From NCBI GenBank assembly GCA_040218815.1, contig JAVJQS010000008.1, forward strand, positions 124,001 to 188,000: a stretch of 64,000 nt of DNA, given 5' to 3'. Position numbers and translations under genes: made by a program. Origin of the DNA: JAVJQS01 sp040218815. Its GTDB lineage: Bacteria; Bacteroidota; Bacteroidia; Flavobacteriales_E; Vicingaceae. The notes beneath the pieces are model-generated. The model saw only the letters and a list, made by a program, of their open reading frames with translations, searched no databases and was not told the DNA's origin. Positions 18,308 through 25,409 of this stretch are shown here, piece by piece; positions within the stretch are counted from its first letter, which is position 1, and each line of letters begins with the position of its first letter.

Positions 18308-18337
18308 GGTCTAAGGTCTAAACTCTAAACTCTAAAA
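18303..18337 (+). repeat. Right heptamer repeats (TCTAARV type) after the S23 gene
   Basis: Five adjacent 7-base units: TCTAAGG, TCTAAGG, TCTAAAC, TCTAAAC, TCTAAAA. The array starts within the S23 stop codon and ends three bases before the hppD ATG at 18341. The last three units can pair with the left array (17907-17927) over 19 of 21 bases, so the transcript could fold with the S23 gene in the loop. Confidence 0.85.
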
Positions 18338-18340
18338 AAC

Positions 18341-19504
18341 ATGGAAAAGAAAGAAATAAAATCCGTCAACTACGGAATGGAAAAAATTTTTGAAGGGGCA
18401 CAGGATTTCTTGCCACTTAATGGAACTGATTATGTTGAGTTTTATGTTGGCAATGCCAAGCAAGCTGCTCATTTTTATAAAACTGCTTTTGGCTTTCAGT
18501 CTTATGCCTATCGTGGATTAGAGACAGGTAGTAAGGACTCTGTTTCATACGTGTTAAAGCAAGATAAAATTCGCTTAGTCTTAACGACCCCTTTGAGTTC
18601 AAAAAATCCAATCAATGAGCACATTGTAAAACATGGTGACGGTGTTAAAGTAATAGCACTTTGGGTCGATGATGCCAAAAAATCTTGGGAAGAAACAACT
18701 TCAAGAGGGGCAAAATCTTTTATGGAACCACAAGTAGAAAAAGATGAAAATGGCGAAGTAGTTCGTGCTGGAATCTATACATATGGTGAAACCGTGCACA
18801 TGTTTGTTGAGCGAAAGAATTATAAAGGCTCTTTCTTGCCTGGCTTCAGAAAGTGGGAGTCAGACTACAATCCAGAGCCAACCGGACTAAAATTTATCGA
18901 CCACATGGTGGGTAATGTTGGCTGGAATGAAATGAATACCTGGGTGAAATGGTATGAAGACGTAATGGGCTTTGTGAATTTCTTGTCGTTTGATGATAAA
19001 CAAATTCACACTGAATATTCTGCTTTGATGAGTAAGGTGATGAGTAATGGTAACGGTAGGATTAAATTCCCAATCAACGAACCAGCAGAAGGGAAAAAGA
19101 AGTCTCAAATTGAAGAATACCTTGATTTTTATGAAGGTTCAGGTGTGCAACACATTGCTGTTGCTACAGATGACATTATAAAAACGGTGAGCGACCTAAG
19201 AAGCAGAGGAGTGGAATTCTTATCTATTCCACCAGAAGAATATTATCAGGCAGTTCCAGGTCGTTTGGATAAATTTAATCATGAATTGAATGAAGACATT
19301 GAAAAGTTGAAGCGTTTAGGTATTATGATTGATGCTGATGAGGAAGGTTATTTATTGCAAATATTTACCAAGCCAGTGGAAGATCGCCCGACCTTATTTT
19401 TTGAAATCATTCAGAGAATGGGAGCAAGAGGATTTGGCGCTGGAAACTTTAAAGCATTGTTTGAATCAATAGAAAGAGAACAAGGACTGAGAGGAACTTT
19501 ATAA
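18341..19504 (+). CDS. hppD: 4-hydroxyphenylpyruvate dioxygenase
   Basis: A 387-residue two-domain vicinal-oxygen-chelate enzyme that turns 4-hydroxyphenylpyruvate into homogentisate, the substrate of HmgA upstream. The iron ligands are visible as H188 ('FIDHMVGNV'), H271 ('GVQHIAVAT') and E355 ('TLFFEIIQRMG'). The C-terminal 'GFGAGNFKALFESIEREQ' gate helix is intact. It ends just before a strong bidirectional terminator. The leader between the S23 stop codon and its ATG consists almost wholly of 7-base repeats, so its translation may depend on how that RNA folds. Confidence 0.96.
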   Translation: MEKKEIKSVNYGMEKIFEGAQDFLPLNGTDYVEFYVGNAKQAAHFYKTAFGFQSYAYRGLETGSKDSVSYVLKQDKIRLVLTTPLSSKNPINEHIVKHGDGVKVIALWVDDAKKSWEETTSRGAKSFMEPQVEKDENGEVVRAGIYTYGETVHMFVERKNYKGSFLPGFRKWESDYNPEPTGLKFIDHMVGNVGWNEMNTWVKWYEDVMGFVNFLSFDDKQIHTEYSALMSKVMSNGNGRIKFPINEPAEGKKKSQIEEYLDFYEGSGVQHIAVATDDIIKTVSDLRSRGVEFLSIPPEEYYQAVPGRLDKFNHELNEDIEKLKRLGIMIDADEEGYLLQIFTKPVEDRPTLFFEIIQRMGARGFGAGNFKALFESIEREQGLRGTL

Positions 19505-19550
19505 AGCTGAAAGATAAAGGATGAAAGCTTAAAGCTTATTTATCCTGATT

Positions 19551-19600
19551 AAATAAAAGCCCTTTAAAAAATGATATCATTTTTCAAAGGGCTTTTATTT
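19551..19600. terminator. Bidirectional intrinsic terminator
   Basis: A 50-base near-perfect palindrome centred at 19575/19576, with 24 of 25 pairs matching and the core AAAGCCCTTT / AAAGGGCTTT flanked by A-runs on one side and T-runs on the other. It serves the convergent hppD and lipid-kinase genes and includes the stop codon of the latter. Confidence 0.9.
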
Positions 19601-20467
19601 TCCTACTGCTATAGTCAAGCTGTTGGGGAGAATATCAACCTCTACTTCCGTCAATTTACCACAAGGCTCCCCATCAATTTGAAAACTAACTGGGTTTGAG
19701 CAGGTCACTTTTGCATGTTCGGTAGCAATTACTTCAACGAATTCTGAATTAAGCTCTACTTCTTGACGAAGTGTTTTAAAAATCTCAAAGACATCTAATT
19801 TTTTAAAAATCAATACCTCAAAAATCCCGTCGTCCATTTTTCCATTAGGGTTAACTAGTGCACCAGTTCCAAACTGCTGACTGTTAGCAAATGCAAGCAT
19901 TACTGCTTCAACGGTTATTTTTTTATTGTTTGCTTCAATGGCAAATTGATAGGGATAATCAGAATTGATTAATGTTGGGATAGAATTCAATGCATATCCA
20001 AATTTTCCTCGTATTAGATTTTCTGAATAATTCTCAATGAGTTCAGCATTCACTCCCAAATCGCTAATGTGTAAGCTTAATTGATCATTGATGCGTAAAG
20101 CGTCAATACTTTTTGTTTCTTCTCCCAAAGCGATTTGTATGGCGGCTTCTATATCATCAATTGGAAGATTTAAATCTGTAGCTAAGCCATTTGAAGAGCC
20201 TGCTGGCAGGATACCTAAGCTGAATTCGTCATTTTTTAAGGCTTCAGCAATAAGTTTTATTGTACCATCGCCACCAGCAACTAATATTCTATCTGGTCCA
20301 AATTTATTATACTCAGCTACAATTTTTTCGCCATCACTTTCGCCCGTAGTTTTGAATACTAGTAATTCTTGATCAACTAAAGTGGATGCTTTGACTTGTT
20401 CAATTAAATCATCCTTATTTATGTCACCAGAAATTGGATTGACAACTAATAAAATCTTCTTGGGCAT
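19595..20467 (-). CDS. Diacylglycerol kinase-family lipid kinase
   Basis: A 290-residue protein of the DAGK_cat (YegS/BmrU) family. The nucleotide-binding segment is 'VVNPISG' (8-14) and 'VAGGDGTI' with GGDGT at 65-69, and 'GILPAGSSNGLATDL' follows as in all family members. The C-terminal beta-rich domain ends near 'FQIDGEPCG'. It phosphorylates a lipid (diacylglycerol or a sphingosine-like base) at the membrane; the substrate cannot be told from sequence. The next gene, divergent from it, is an APP1-type phosphatidate phosphatase, so the two may act on opposite steps of the same lipid pool. Confidence 0.9.
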   Translation of the reverse strand: MPKKILLVVNPISGDINKDDLIEQVKASTLVDQELLVFKTTGESDGEKIVAEYNKFGPDRILVAGGDGTIKLIAEALKNDEFSLGILPAGSSNGLATDLNLPIDDIEAAIQIALGEETKSIDALRINDQLSLHISDLGVNAELIENYSENLIRGKFGYALNSIPTLINSDYPYQFAIEANNKKITVEAVMLAFANSQQFGTGALVNPNGKMDDGIFEVLIFKKLDVFEIFKTLRQEVELNSEFVEVIATEHAKVTCSNPVSFQIDGEPCGKLTEVEVDILPNSLTIAVGK

Positions 20468-20530
20468 ATACTATATTTACTGTCTAAAAATACCTATTTT
20501 GTAGCATACCATTACAAATAAGATACTTTC

Positions 20531-21493
20531 ATGAATGTCAATCTTCGTATTTATCCAGGCTATGCCAACGAGCAAGAAATCGTTGTTTTTGGACATGTAT
20601 TCAAGCGAGATTACTTAGGGGATAAATTATTTAATTCTGGTAGGTTCAAGAACGCTAGAGCTGTCATCAAGCTATTCATGATGAAAACTTTGAGTGATGT
20701 AGAAGTAGAATTTAATTTTCGAAATACCTCCGTTACGACTAAAACTTTGAAGGATGGCTATTTTAGATTTTCTATTCCCTATTCAGAAGATTTGGAAAGC
20801 GGCTGGCATAACTTTAAAATAAAAACTTCAATTAATAATACGGTTACATCAGCAGAAGGGGAGTTCATTAAACCATTTCCTGGAGAATTTGGATTGATTT
20901 CAGATATTGATGATACCTTTTTAGTGTCTCATTCCAACAACGTTTTTAAGAAGCTGTATGTCATGCTCAGCCGAAATGTTGAAAAACGAAAGGTGTTTGA
21001 TGGGGTAGTGGAGCATTATCGACAATTGAATAAGGCAGGTAGAACGGATAAATCAGAAAGTAATGCTTTCTTCTATGTATCCAGCAGTGAATGGAATTTA
21101 TTTAGCTTGATCCAACAATTTACTCAGCTAAACAACTTTCCAAAAGCAGTTTTTAAGTTGCAAAAAATAAAGTTGGGCTGGTTTGATCTATTGTTTTCTG
21201 GTGGAGGCAATCACGAGCATAAATTCCATAAAATAAAACACATCATGGAGTTTTATCCTAATTTGAAGTTTGTATTGCTCGGGGATGATAGTCAACAAGA
21301 TCCTTATATTTTTGAAAAAGTGGTTAAAATATTTCCAGAAAACTCATTCGCCATTTACATTCGTCAAACGAAAAGCAAGAAGAAGGAAAAGGTAGAAAAG
21401 GTGATGAGCAACATTTCTTCAATTGCAGCTACCTGTTATTTTAGTCGAAGTGATGAAGCAATGGAGCACTCTAAAGAGATAGGACTGAATTAG
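20531..21493 (+). CDS. APP1-type phosphatidate phosphatase (DUF2183) family protein
   Basis: A 320-residue protein. The haloacid-dehalogenase type motif I is D125-I-D127-D128-T129 in 'LISDIDDTFLVSH', followed by the DUF2183 features 'FFYVSSSEWNLF' and 'FVLLGDDSQQDPYIF'. The first 115 residues form a beta-rich domain ('VFGHVFKRD'). Yeast App1 dephosphorylates phosphatidate; the bacterial role is inferred only by family. No signal peptide is seen, so it is probably cytoplasmic. Its stop codon lies in the first unit of an intergenic 16-base repeat array. Confidence 0.82.
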   Translation: MNVNLRIYPGYANEQEIVVFGHVFKRDYLGDKLFNSGRFKNARAVIKLFMMKTLSDVEVEFNFRNTSVTTKTLKDGYFRFSIPYSEDLESGWHNFKIKTSINNTVTSAEGEFIKPFPGEFGLISDIDDTFLVSHSNNVFKKLYVMLSRNVEKRKVFDGVVEHYRQLNKAGRTDKSESNAFFYVSSSEWNLFSLIQQFTQLNNFPKAVFKLQKIKLGWFDLLFSGGGNHEHKFHKIKHIMEFYPNLKFVLLGDDSQQDPYIFEKVVKIFPENSFAIYIRQTKSKKKEKVEKVMSNISSIAATCYFSRSDEAMEHSKEIGLN

Positions 21494-21594
21494 TCAATTG
21501 GTGAATTAGTCAATGATTGAATCAGTCAATCTTTGAAAAGTATAAATACAATTCTAAATTGTCAATTATCAATTGTCAACTATCCCTTGTCAAT
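21491..21594. repeat. Two tandem-repeat blocks between convergent genes
   Basis: The left block has three copies of a 16-base unit (YAGTCAATnnnTGAAW) at 21491-21506, 21507-21522 and 21523-21538. The right block has five 7-base units at 21560-21594 (TGTCAAT, TATCAAT, TGTCAAC, TATCCCT, TGTCAAT). The left begins at the stop codon of the APP1-like gene; the right runs into the last codons of aspS. Confidence 0.75.
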
Positions 21595-23331
21595 TAAACC
21601 CAGACTTAATTCCTTTAACTGCTCTTCGCTAATTGCAGCAGGAGCATCTATCATTACATCTCTACCGGCATTGTTTTTTGGGAAGGCAATGTAATCCCGA
21701 ATCGAATCAGAGCCTCCAAATAAAGCACACATCCTATCGAAGCCTAAAGCAATACCACCGTGTGGTGGGGCACCATATTCAAAGGCATCCATTAAAAACC
21801 CAAATTGTTCTTTTGCCTCTTCATCTGTAAAGCCTAATAGACTTAACATTTTTTGTTGCATTTTTTGGTCGTGAATTCTTATGGAACCACCTCCAACTTC
21901 AACTCCATTAATAACCATGTCATAAGCATTGGCTCTAACTTCACCTGGATTGCTTTCTAGTTTTTCAATGTCTTCTGATTTAGGAGAGGTAAATGGGTGG
22001 TGCATGGCATGGAAGCGCTTGCTTTCTTCATCCCACTCCAATAGTGGGAAATCTGTTACCCATAATGGAGCAAAAGTATCTTTCTTGCGCAAACCCAATT
22101 CATTTCCAAGGTGCAAGCGTAGCTCATTCATTGCTGAGCGACTGTCATCCTTGTCACCAGAAATAATCAGCAATAAGTCACCAGCTTTGGCATCCATTTT
22201 TTCTGCCCACTCTTTTAAGTCTGCTCCGCTGTAAAATTTATCAACCGAAGACTTGATGGTTCCGTCTTCATTTAGTTTCACATATACTAAGCCTTTTGCA
22301 CCAACTTGTGGACGCTTCACAAAATCCGTGAGTTTGTCCAATTGTTTTCTGCTGAAACTAGCACAATTTTTTGCACAAATGCCCACCACTAATTCTGCCT
22401 CATCAAAAACCTTAAATTGGTTGTTTTGGGCTAAGTCATTCAGTTCAACGAAAGGCATTCCAAATCGAATATCAGGCTTGTCTGAACCATACAATCGTAT
22501 CGCCTCGGCATAGTCCATGCGAGGGAAGTCATTTAGCTCAATGCCTTTCACGTTTTGAAATAAATGGCGCATCAAGTTTTCAAAAGTGCTAAGCACGTCT
22601 TCCTGATCTACAAAAGTCATTTCACAGTCAATTTGTGTAAACTCTGGCTGACGATCTGCACGTAAATCCTCATCACGAAAGCATTTCACCAATTGAAAAT
22701 AACGATCGAAGCCCGACACCATTAGTAATTGCTTAAAGGTCTGCGGCGACTGTGGTAAAGCGTAAAATTGACCTTCATTCATTCGTGAAGGAACTACAAA
22801 ATCACGAGCACCTTCAGGTGTTGATTTAATCAATACAGGAGTTTCTACTTCAATAAATTGCTCTTGATCTAAGTAGTTTCTAACCTCTTTAGCTAGCTGA
22901 TGTCTGAGCTTTATTTTATTTTGAACGACTGTTCTACGTAAATCTAAATAGCGGTATTTCATCCGCAATTCCTCACCCCCATCTGTTTCTTCTTCAATGG
23001 TGAAGGGAGGAGTTTTGGCCGCATTTAAAACAGTCAGTTCAGTTACTTGAACCTCAATTTCACCTGTTGGAATATTTTTGTTTTTATTACTCCGCTCTAT
23101 AACTAGTCCTTTAACTTGCACTACAAATTCACGACCTAGTTCTCGTGCTTTTTGGCACAGATCAGGCTTTTCATCCATGTTAAAGGTAAGCTGTGTAATG
23201 CCATAACGATCGCGCAAATCAACAAAAGTTAACCCGCCTAAATCTCTGGATTTTTGCACCCATCCACAAAGTGTAACTGATTTGTTGAGGTCATTTATTC
23301 TCAATTCTCCGCAAGTGTGCGATCGTAACAT
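21580..23331 (-). CDS. aspS: Aspartyl-tRNA synthetase
   Basis: A complete class IIb synthetase of 583 residues of the bacterial type. The N-terminal OB-fold anticodon-binding domain ('VTLCGWVQKSRDLGGLTFVDLRD') is followed by the catalytic core with motif 2 ('CFRDEDLRADRQPEFTQID') and motif 3 ('GGIALGFDRMCALFGG'), and the inserted GAD domain lies between about 280 and 410. It charges tRNA-Asp. The final residues (GLIDKG) are encoded within the edge of a 7-base repeat block, so the exact C-terminus may have been reshaped by repeat growth. Confidence 0.97.
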   Translation of the reverse strand: MLRSHTCGELRINDLNKSVTLCGWVQKSRDLGGLTFVDLRDRYGITQLTFNMDEKPDLCQKARELGREFVVQVKGLVIERSNKNKNIPTGEIEVQVTELTVLNAAKTPPFTIEEETDGGEELRMKYRYLDLRRTVVQNKIKLRHQLAKEVRNYLDQEQFIEVETPVLIKSTPEGARDFVVPSRMNEGQFYALPQSPQTFKQLLMVSGFDRYFQLVKCFRDEDLRADRQPEFTQIDCEMTFVDQEDVLSTFENLMRHLFQNVKGIELNDFPRMDYAEAIRLYGSDKPDIRFGMPFVELNDLAQNNQFKVFDEAELVVGICAKNCASFSRKQLDKLTDFVKRPQVGAKGLVYVKLNEDGTIKSSVDKFYSGADLKEWAEKMDAKAGDLLLIISGDKDDSRSAMNELRLHLGNELGLRKKDTFAPLWVTDFPLLEWDEESKRFHAMHHPFTSPKSEDIEKLESNPGEVRANAYDMVINGVEVGGGSIRIHDQKMQQKMLSLLGFTDEEAKEQFGFLMDAFEYGAPPHGGIALGFDRMCALFGGSDSIRDYIAFPKNNAGRDVMIDAPAAISEEQLKELSLGLIDKG

Positions 23332-23671
23332 AGTTCTAATTTTGCTGCGAAATTAGGAAAACCCTATAATTGATTTGGAATGGGATGTGTTTAAAAAACT
23401 TGCTCTAATTTAAATAGATCAATTATGATATGATAAAGTGTCGCTGTTGTTTATGGATGTCCCTTGAAGAAATTTGCAATAAAATTTTCGAAGTTTTTCG
23501 CTTTTAAAAAATCAACTGTCTGATAGGCTGGAGGTCTAGTGTTTTGATTTTTACGAAAATCAAGAAATAAATTTTAAGGCCAAATTTCCTCTAAGCTCTA
23601 TACTCTAACAGCGTAGCGGTCTAAAATCTTTTATAGGAAATCCATAATTTCACATTTTTGATTTTTTCAGC
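23332..23671. other. Intergenic region between divergent aspS and tadA
   Basis: 340 bases with no supported gene. Near the aspS end a minus-strand TAATTTCG (one mismatch to the -7 consensus) may serve aspS. At 23590-23633 there are decayed 7-base units (TCTAAGC, TCTATAC, TCTAACA, then TCTAAAA and TCTTTTA), the same family as those round the S23 gene. Nothing else stands out. Confidence 0.6.
23590..23633 (+). repeat. Decayed TCTAARV heptamer cluster
   Basis: Units TCTAAGC, TCTATAC and TCTAACA at 23590-23610, a 9-base interruption, then TCTAAAA and TCTTTTA to 23633. Related by sequence and 7-base period to the arrays at 18303-18337 and 24530-24578. Confidence 0.6.
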
Positions 23672-24121
23672 ATGATTCAACCCTTTGACGATAACTACTT
23701 CATGAAGCAAGCGCTAAATGAAGCTAATTCAGCTTATGATAAAGATGAGGTGCCAATTGGTGCAGTAGTAGTTTGCAATCAACAAATTATTGCACGAGCA
23801 CATAACCTCACTGAAACCTTGAATGATGTAACCGCTCATGCCGAGATGCAAGCATTTACTGCAGCAGCAGATTTTTTAGGGGGAAAGTATTTAAAAGACT
23901 GTACCTTATATGTTACTCTTGAGCCTTGTGTGATGTGCAGTGGAGCTGCTTATTGGACGCAACTTTCAAAAATTGTTTTCGGCGCTAAAGATGAACGCAA
24001 CAGACAACAAGATATAAATAAGAAAGAATTGATTCACCCAAAAACAACCATTCTTGGTGGTGTGATGGAAGATGATTGCAAAGATTTGTTGCAGCTTTTT
24101 TTTAAGGAGAAGAGGAAATGA
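23672..24121 (+). CDS. tadA: tRNA-specific adenosine deaminase
   Basis: A 149-residue zinc deaminase that converts A34 to inosine in tRNA-Arg(ACG). The active site is H56-A57-E58 and P85-C86-x-x-C89 ('LEPCVMCSGA'), with 'NLTETLNDVTAHAEM' before it. Length and start are as usual. A second arginine-decoding gene, tRNA-Arg(CCU), lies about 220 bases downstream on the other strand, but no functional link needs to be assumed. Confidence 0.95.
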   Translation: MIQPFDDNYFMKQALNEANSAYDKDEVPIGAVVVCNQQIIARAHNLTETLNDVTAHAEMQAFTAAADFLGGKYLKDCTLYVTLEPCVMCSGAAYWTQLSKIVFGAKDERNRQQDINKKELIHPKTTILGGVMEDDCKDLLQLFFKEKRK

Positions 24122-24231
24122 TTAATTGAGTATTCAATTGTTCAGTGTGGAATGTTCAATGAGGAATTTTTGAATGTAGAATCAAATCAGTAAGGTATTG
24201 AGGATTAAGTCAACTAGGAACTCAACTTTTA

Positions 24232-24261
24232 ACTTTAGGCACTCTAAGTACTTTAGGCACT
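24232..24261 (+). repeat. Short direct repeat ACTTTAGGCACT
   Basis: Two exact 12-base copies at 24232-24243 and 24250-24261, 18 bases apart, in the 216-base gap between tadA and the tRNA gene. That gap has no supported gene and also contains loose TTCAAT-like units. Confidence 0.6.
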
Positions 24262-24337
24262 TATTTCACTCAGCTTTAAATCACACATTGGACTCTTATA
24301 CAATTTCTGTTGCAGTGAATACTTGCCACAGTAAAAG

Positions 24338-24409
24338 TAGCCTCTCTAGGAATCGAACCTAGATCTAAAGTTTAGGAAACTTTTGTTCTATCCATTGAAC
24401 TAAGAGGCC
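24338..24409 (-). tRNA. tRNA-Arg (anticodon CCU)
   Basis: On the minus strand a full cloverleaf can be drawn: acceptor stem GGCCTCT/AGAGGCT (one G-U pair), D-arm GTTC/GAAC, anticodon stem AAAGT/ACTTT with loop TTCCTAA giving anticodon CCU (codon AGG), a 4-base variable loop and T-arm CTAGG-TTCGATT-CCTAG. Discriminator is A. CCA is not encoded. Confidence 0.95.
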
Positions 24410-24529
24410 ATGTTTTTGGAGTTACAGTTAATCAATAGTTAATAAAACTCTCAATATTTCCCTAGACTTTCTATGTTCAGTGATCAACTATGAAAATTCA
24501 TTGCAGTTAATTTTAGTTTTGTAAATTTC

Positions 24530-24578
24530 TCTAAAATCTAAAATCTAAAATCTAAAATCTAAAATCTAAAATCTAAAA
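24530..24578 (+). repeat. Perfect tandem array of seven TCTAAAA heptamers
   Basis: Seven uninterrupted, identical 7-base units covering 49 bases, then a partial TC. It lies between the tRNA-Arg gene and the end of the SPOR gene, stopping four bases from that gene's stop codon. Perfect identity implies recent expansion or active maintenance. Confidence 0.95.
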
Positions 24579-24581
24579 TCG

Positions 24582-25076
24582 TCACTTCTTGAATTCAATA
24601 TTGTCTTGAACAATAAAGGCATAGGGATATTCAGCCTTATAAATCTCAAGCATTTTAGTCGCTTCCAAACGATCTCTGAAATTACCCACCCTCACTTTGA
24701 AGTTTGGTACTTGATAAATTACTTCAGGATAGTTGTTTTCAAATTTGGAAATGAAATCAGACTTTACTTTAACAGCTTCTACTTTAGAGTTGCCTGCAAA
24801 TAATTGAATGCGATAGCCTGTAAATTTTTTTTCTTCACTATAGTTTTTAACTAATACATCAATATTTTTATCTTGAACCACCTTTAATGTTCCCTTCTTG
24901 GTTTTTTTTGATGCCCAACTATCTTTTTTCTCCGCATCATCCACATCATAGGTAATGGCTGCTTCTTTAACCGAACGCATTGGAGGTTCAACTTTCAATT
25001 CACCAGCAGCAGAATCAGTTTGAGCCGCCACTATCGAAATACTAAGCAAAAAGAGTGCTGTGAAGAAGATTTTCAT
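24582..25076 (-). CDS. Secreted SPOR-domain protein
   Basis: About 164 residues with the start at 25076. That start gives a signal peptide (MKIFFTALFLLSISIVAAQ) and lies 21 bases after a consensus promoter box; a longer start at 25226 would add 50 unrelated residues. The C-terminal 75 residues are a SPOR domain: 'FTGYRIQLFAGNSKVEAVKVKS', 'YQVPNFKVRVGNFRDRLEATKML', 'PYAFIVQDNI'. SPOR domains bind denuded glycan strands of peptidoglycan, so it likely acts at the cell wall, perhaps at division sites. No other domain is seen. Confidence 0.85.
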   Translation of the reverse strand: MKIFFTALFLLSISIVAAQTDSAAGELKVEPPMRSVKEAAITYDVDDAEKKDSWASKKTKKGTLKVVQDKNIDVLVKNYSEEKKFTGYRIQLFAGNSKVEAVKVKSDFISKFENNYPEVIYQVPNFKVRVGNFRDRLEATKMLEIYKAEYPYAFIVQDNIEFKK

Positions 25077-25097
25077 GGTAGATAAATTATAGACAGA

Positions 25098-25105
25098 CAA
25101 AGTTA
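25098..25105 (-). promoter_or_regulatory. Candidate -7 promoter box TAACTTTG for the SPOR gene
   Basis: Exact TAnnTTTG match on the minus strand, 21 bases before ATG 25076, the spacing seen at most other candidate promoters in this window. Confidence 0.5.
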
Positions 25106-25409
25106 AGCAATAGGGGGGTAAATTTTTTGGTCGAACTTGAATTGCCTTGGCCATAGAGCAATAACTTTGTCTTTTGGTAAATAATTGTATTAAAAATATA
25201 GTTCCACTTGTGAAAGTAGGATTCAAAAACTATTTTTGGCGCTTGAGGATGAATTAACTTTTATTTAGAAGCATTCTAAATTAGATGTGAAGAGGTTAAT
25301 TTTATCTGAATAAAATAACACTATTGCTTGTTGTGGTTAAATTTGCAGCCGGCAAAACAAGCTGAATAAACTTTAGATTGCCTGTAAATAATGGCCTAAT
25401 TGTCTTAAT
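25106..25409. other. Intergenic region before the complex III operon
   Basis: About 300 bases between divergent transcription units with no supported gene. It contains the minus-strand box for the SPOR gene at its left edge and a plus-strand TAnnTTTG box at 25338-25345; otherwise nothing notable is visible. Confidence 0.6.
25338..25345 (+). promoter_or_regulatory. Candidate -7 promoter box TAAATTTG for the act-cox operon
   Basis: Exact TAnnTTTG match, 64 bases before the actA ATG, preceded by the T/G-rich 'TTGCTTGTTGTGG'. It implies a leader of about 55-60 bases, longer than at other promoters here. Confidence 0.45.

Noticed and set aside
24361..24380. TCTAAAG within the tRNA-Arg gene as part of the heptamer family
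   Set aside because: These bases form the anticodon arm and variable loop of a complete tRNA cloverleaf; the likeness is chance.
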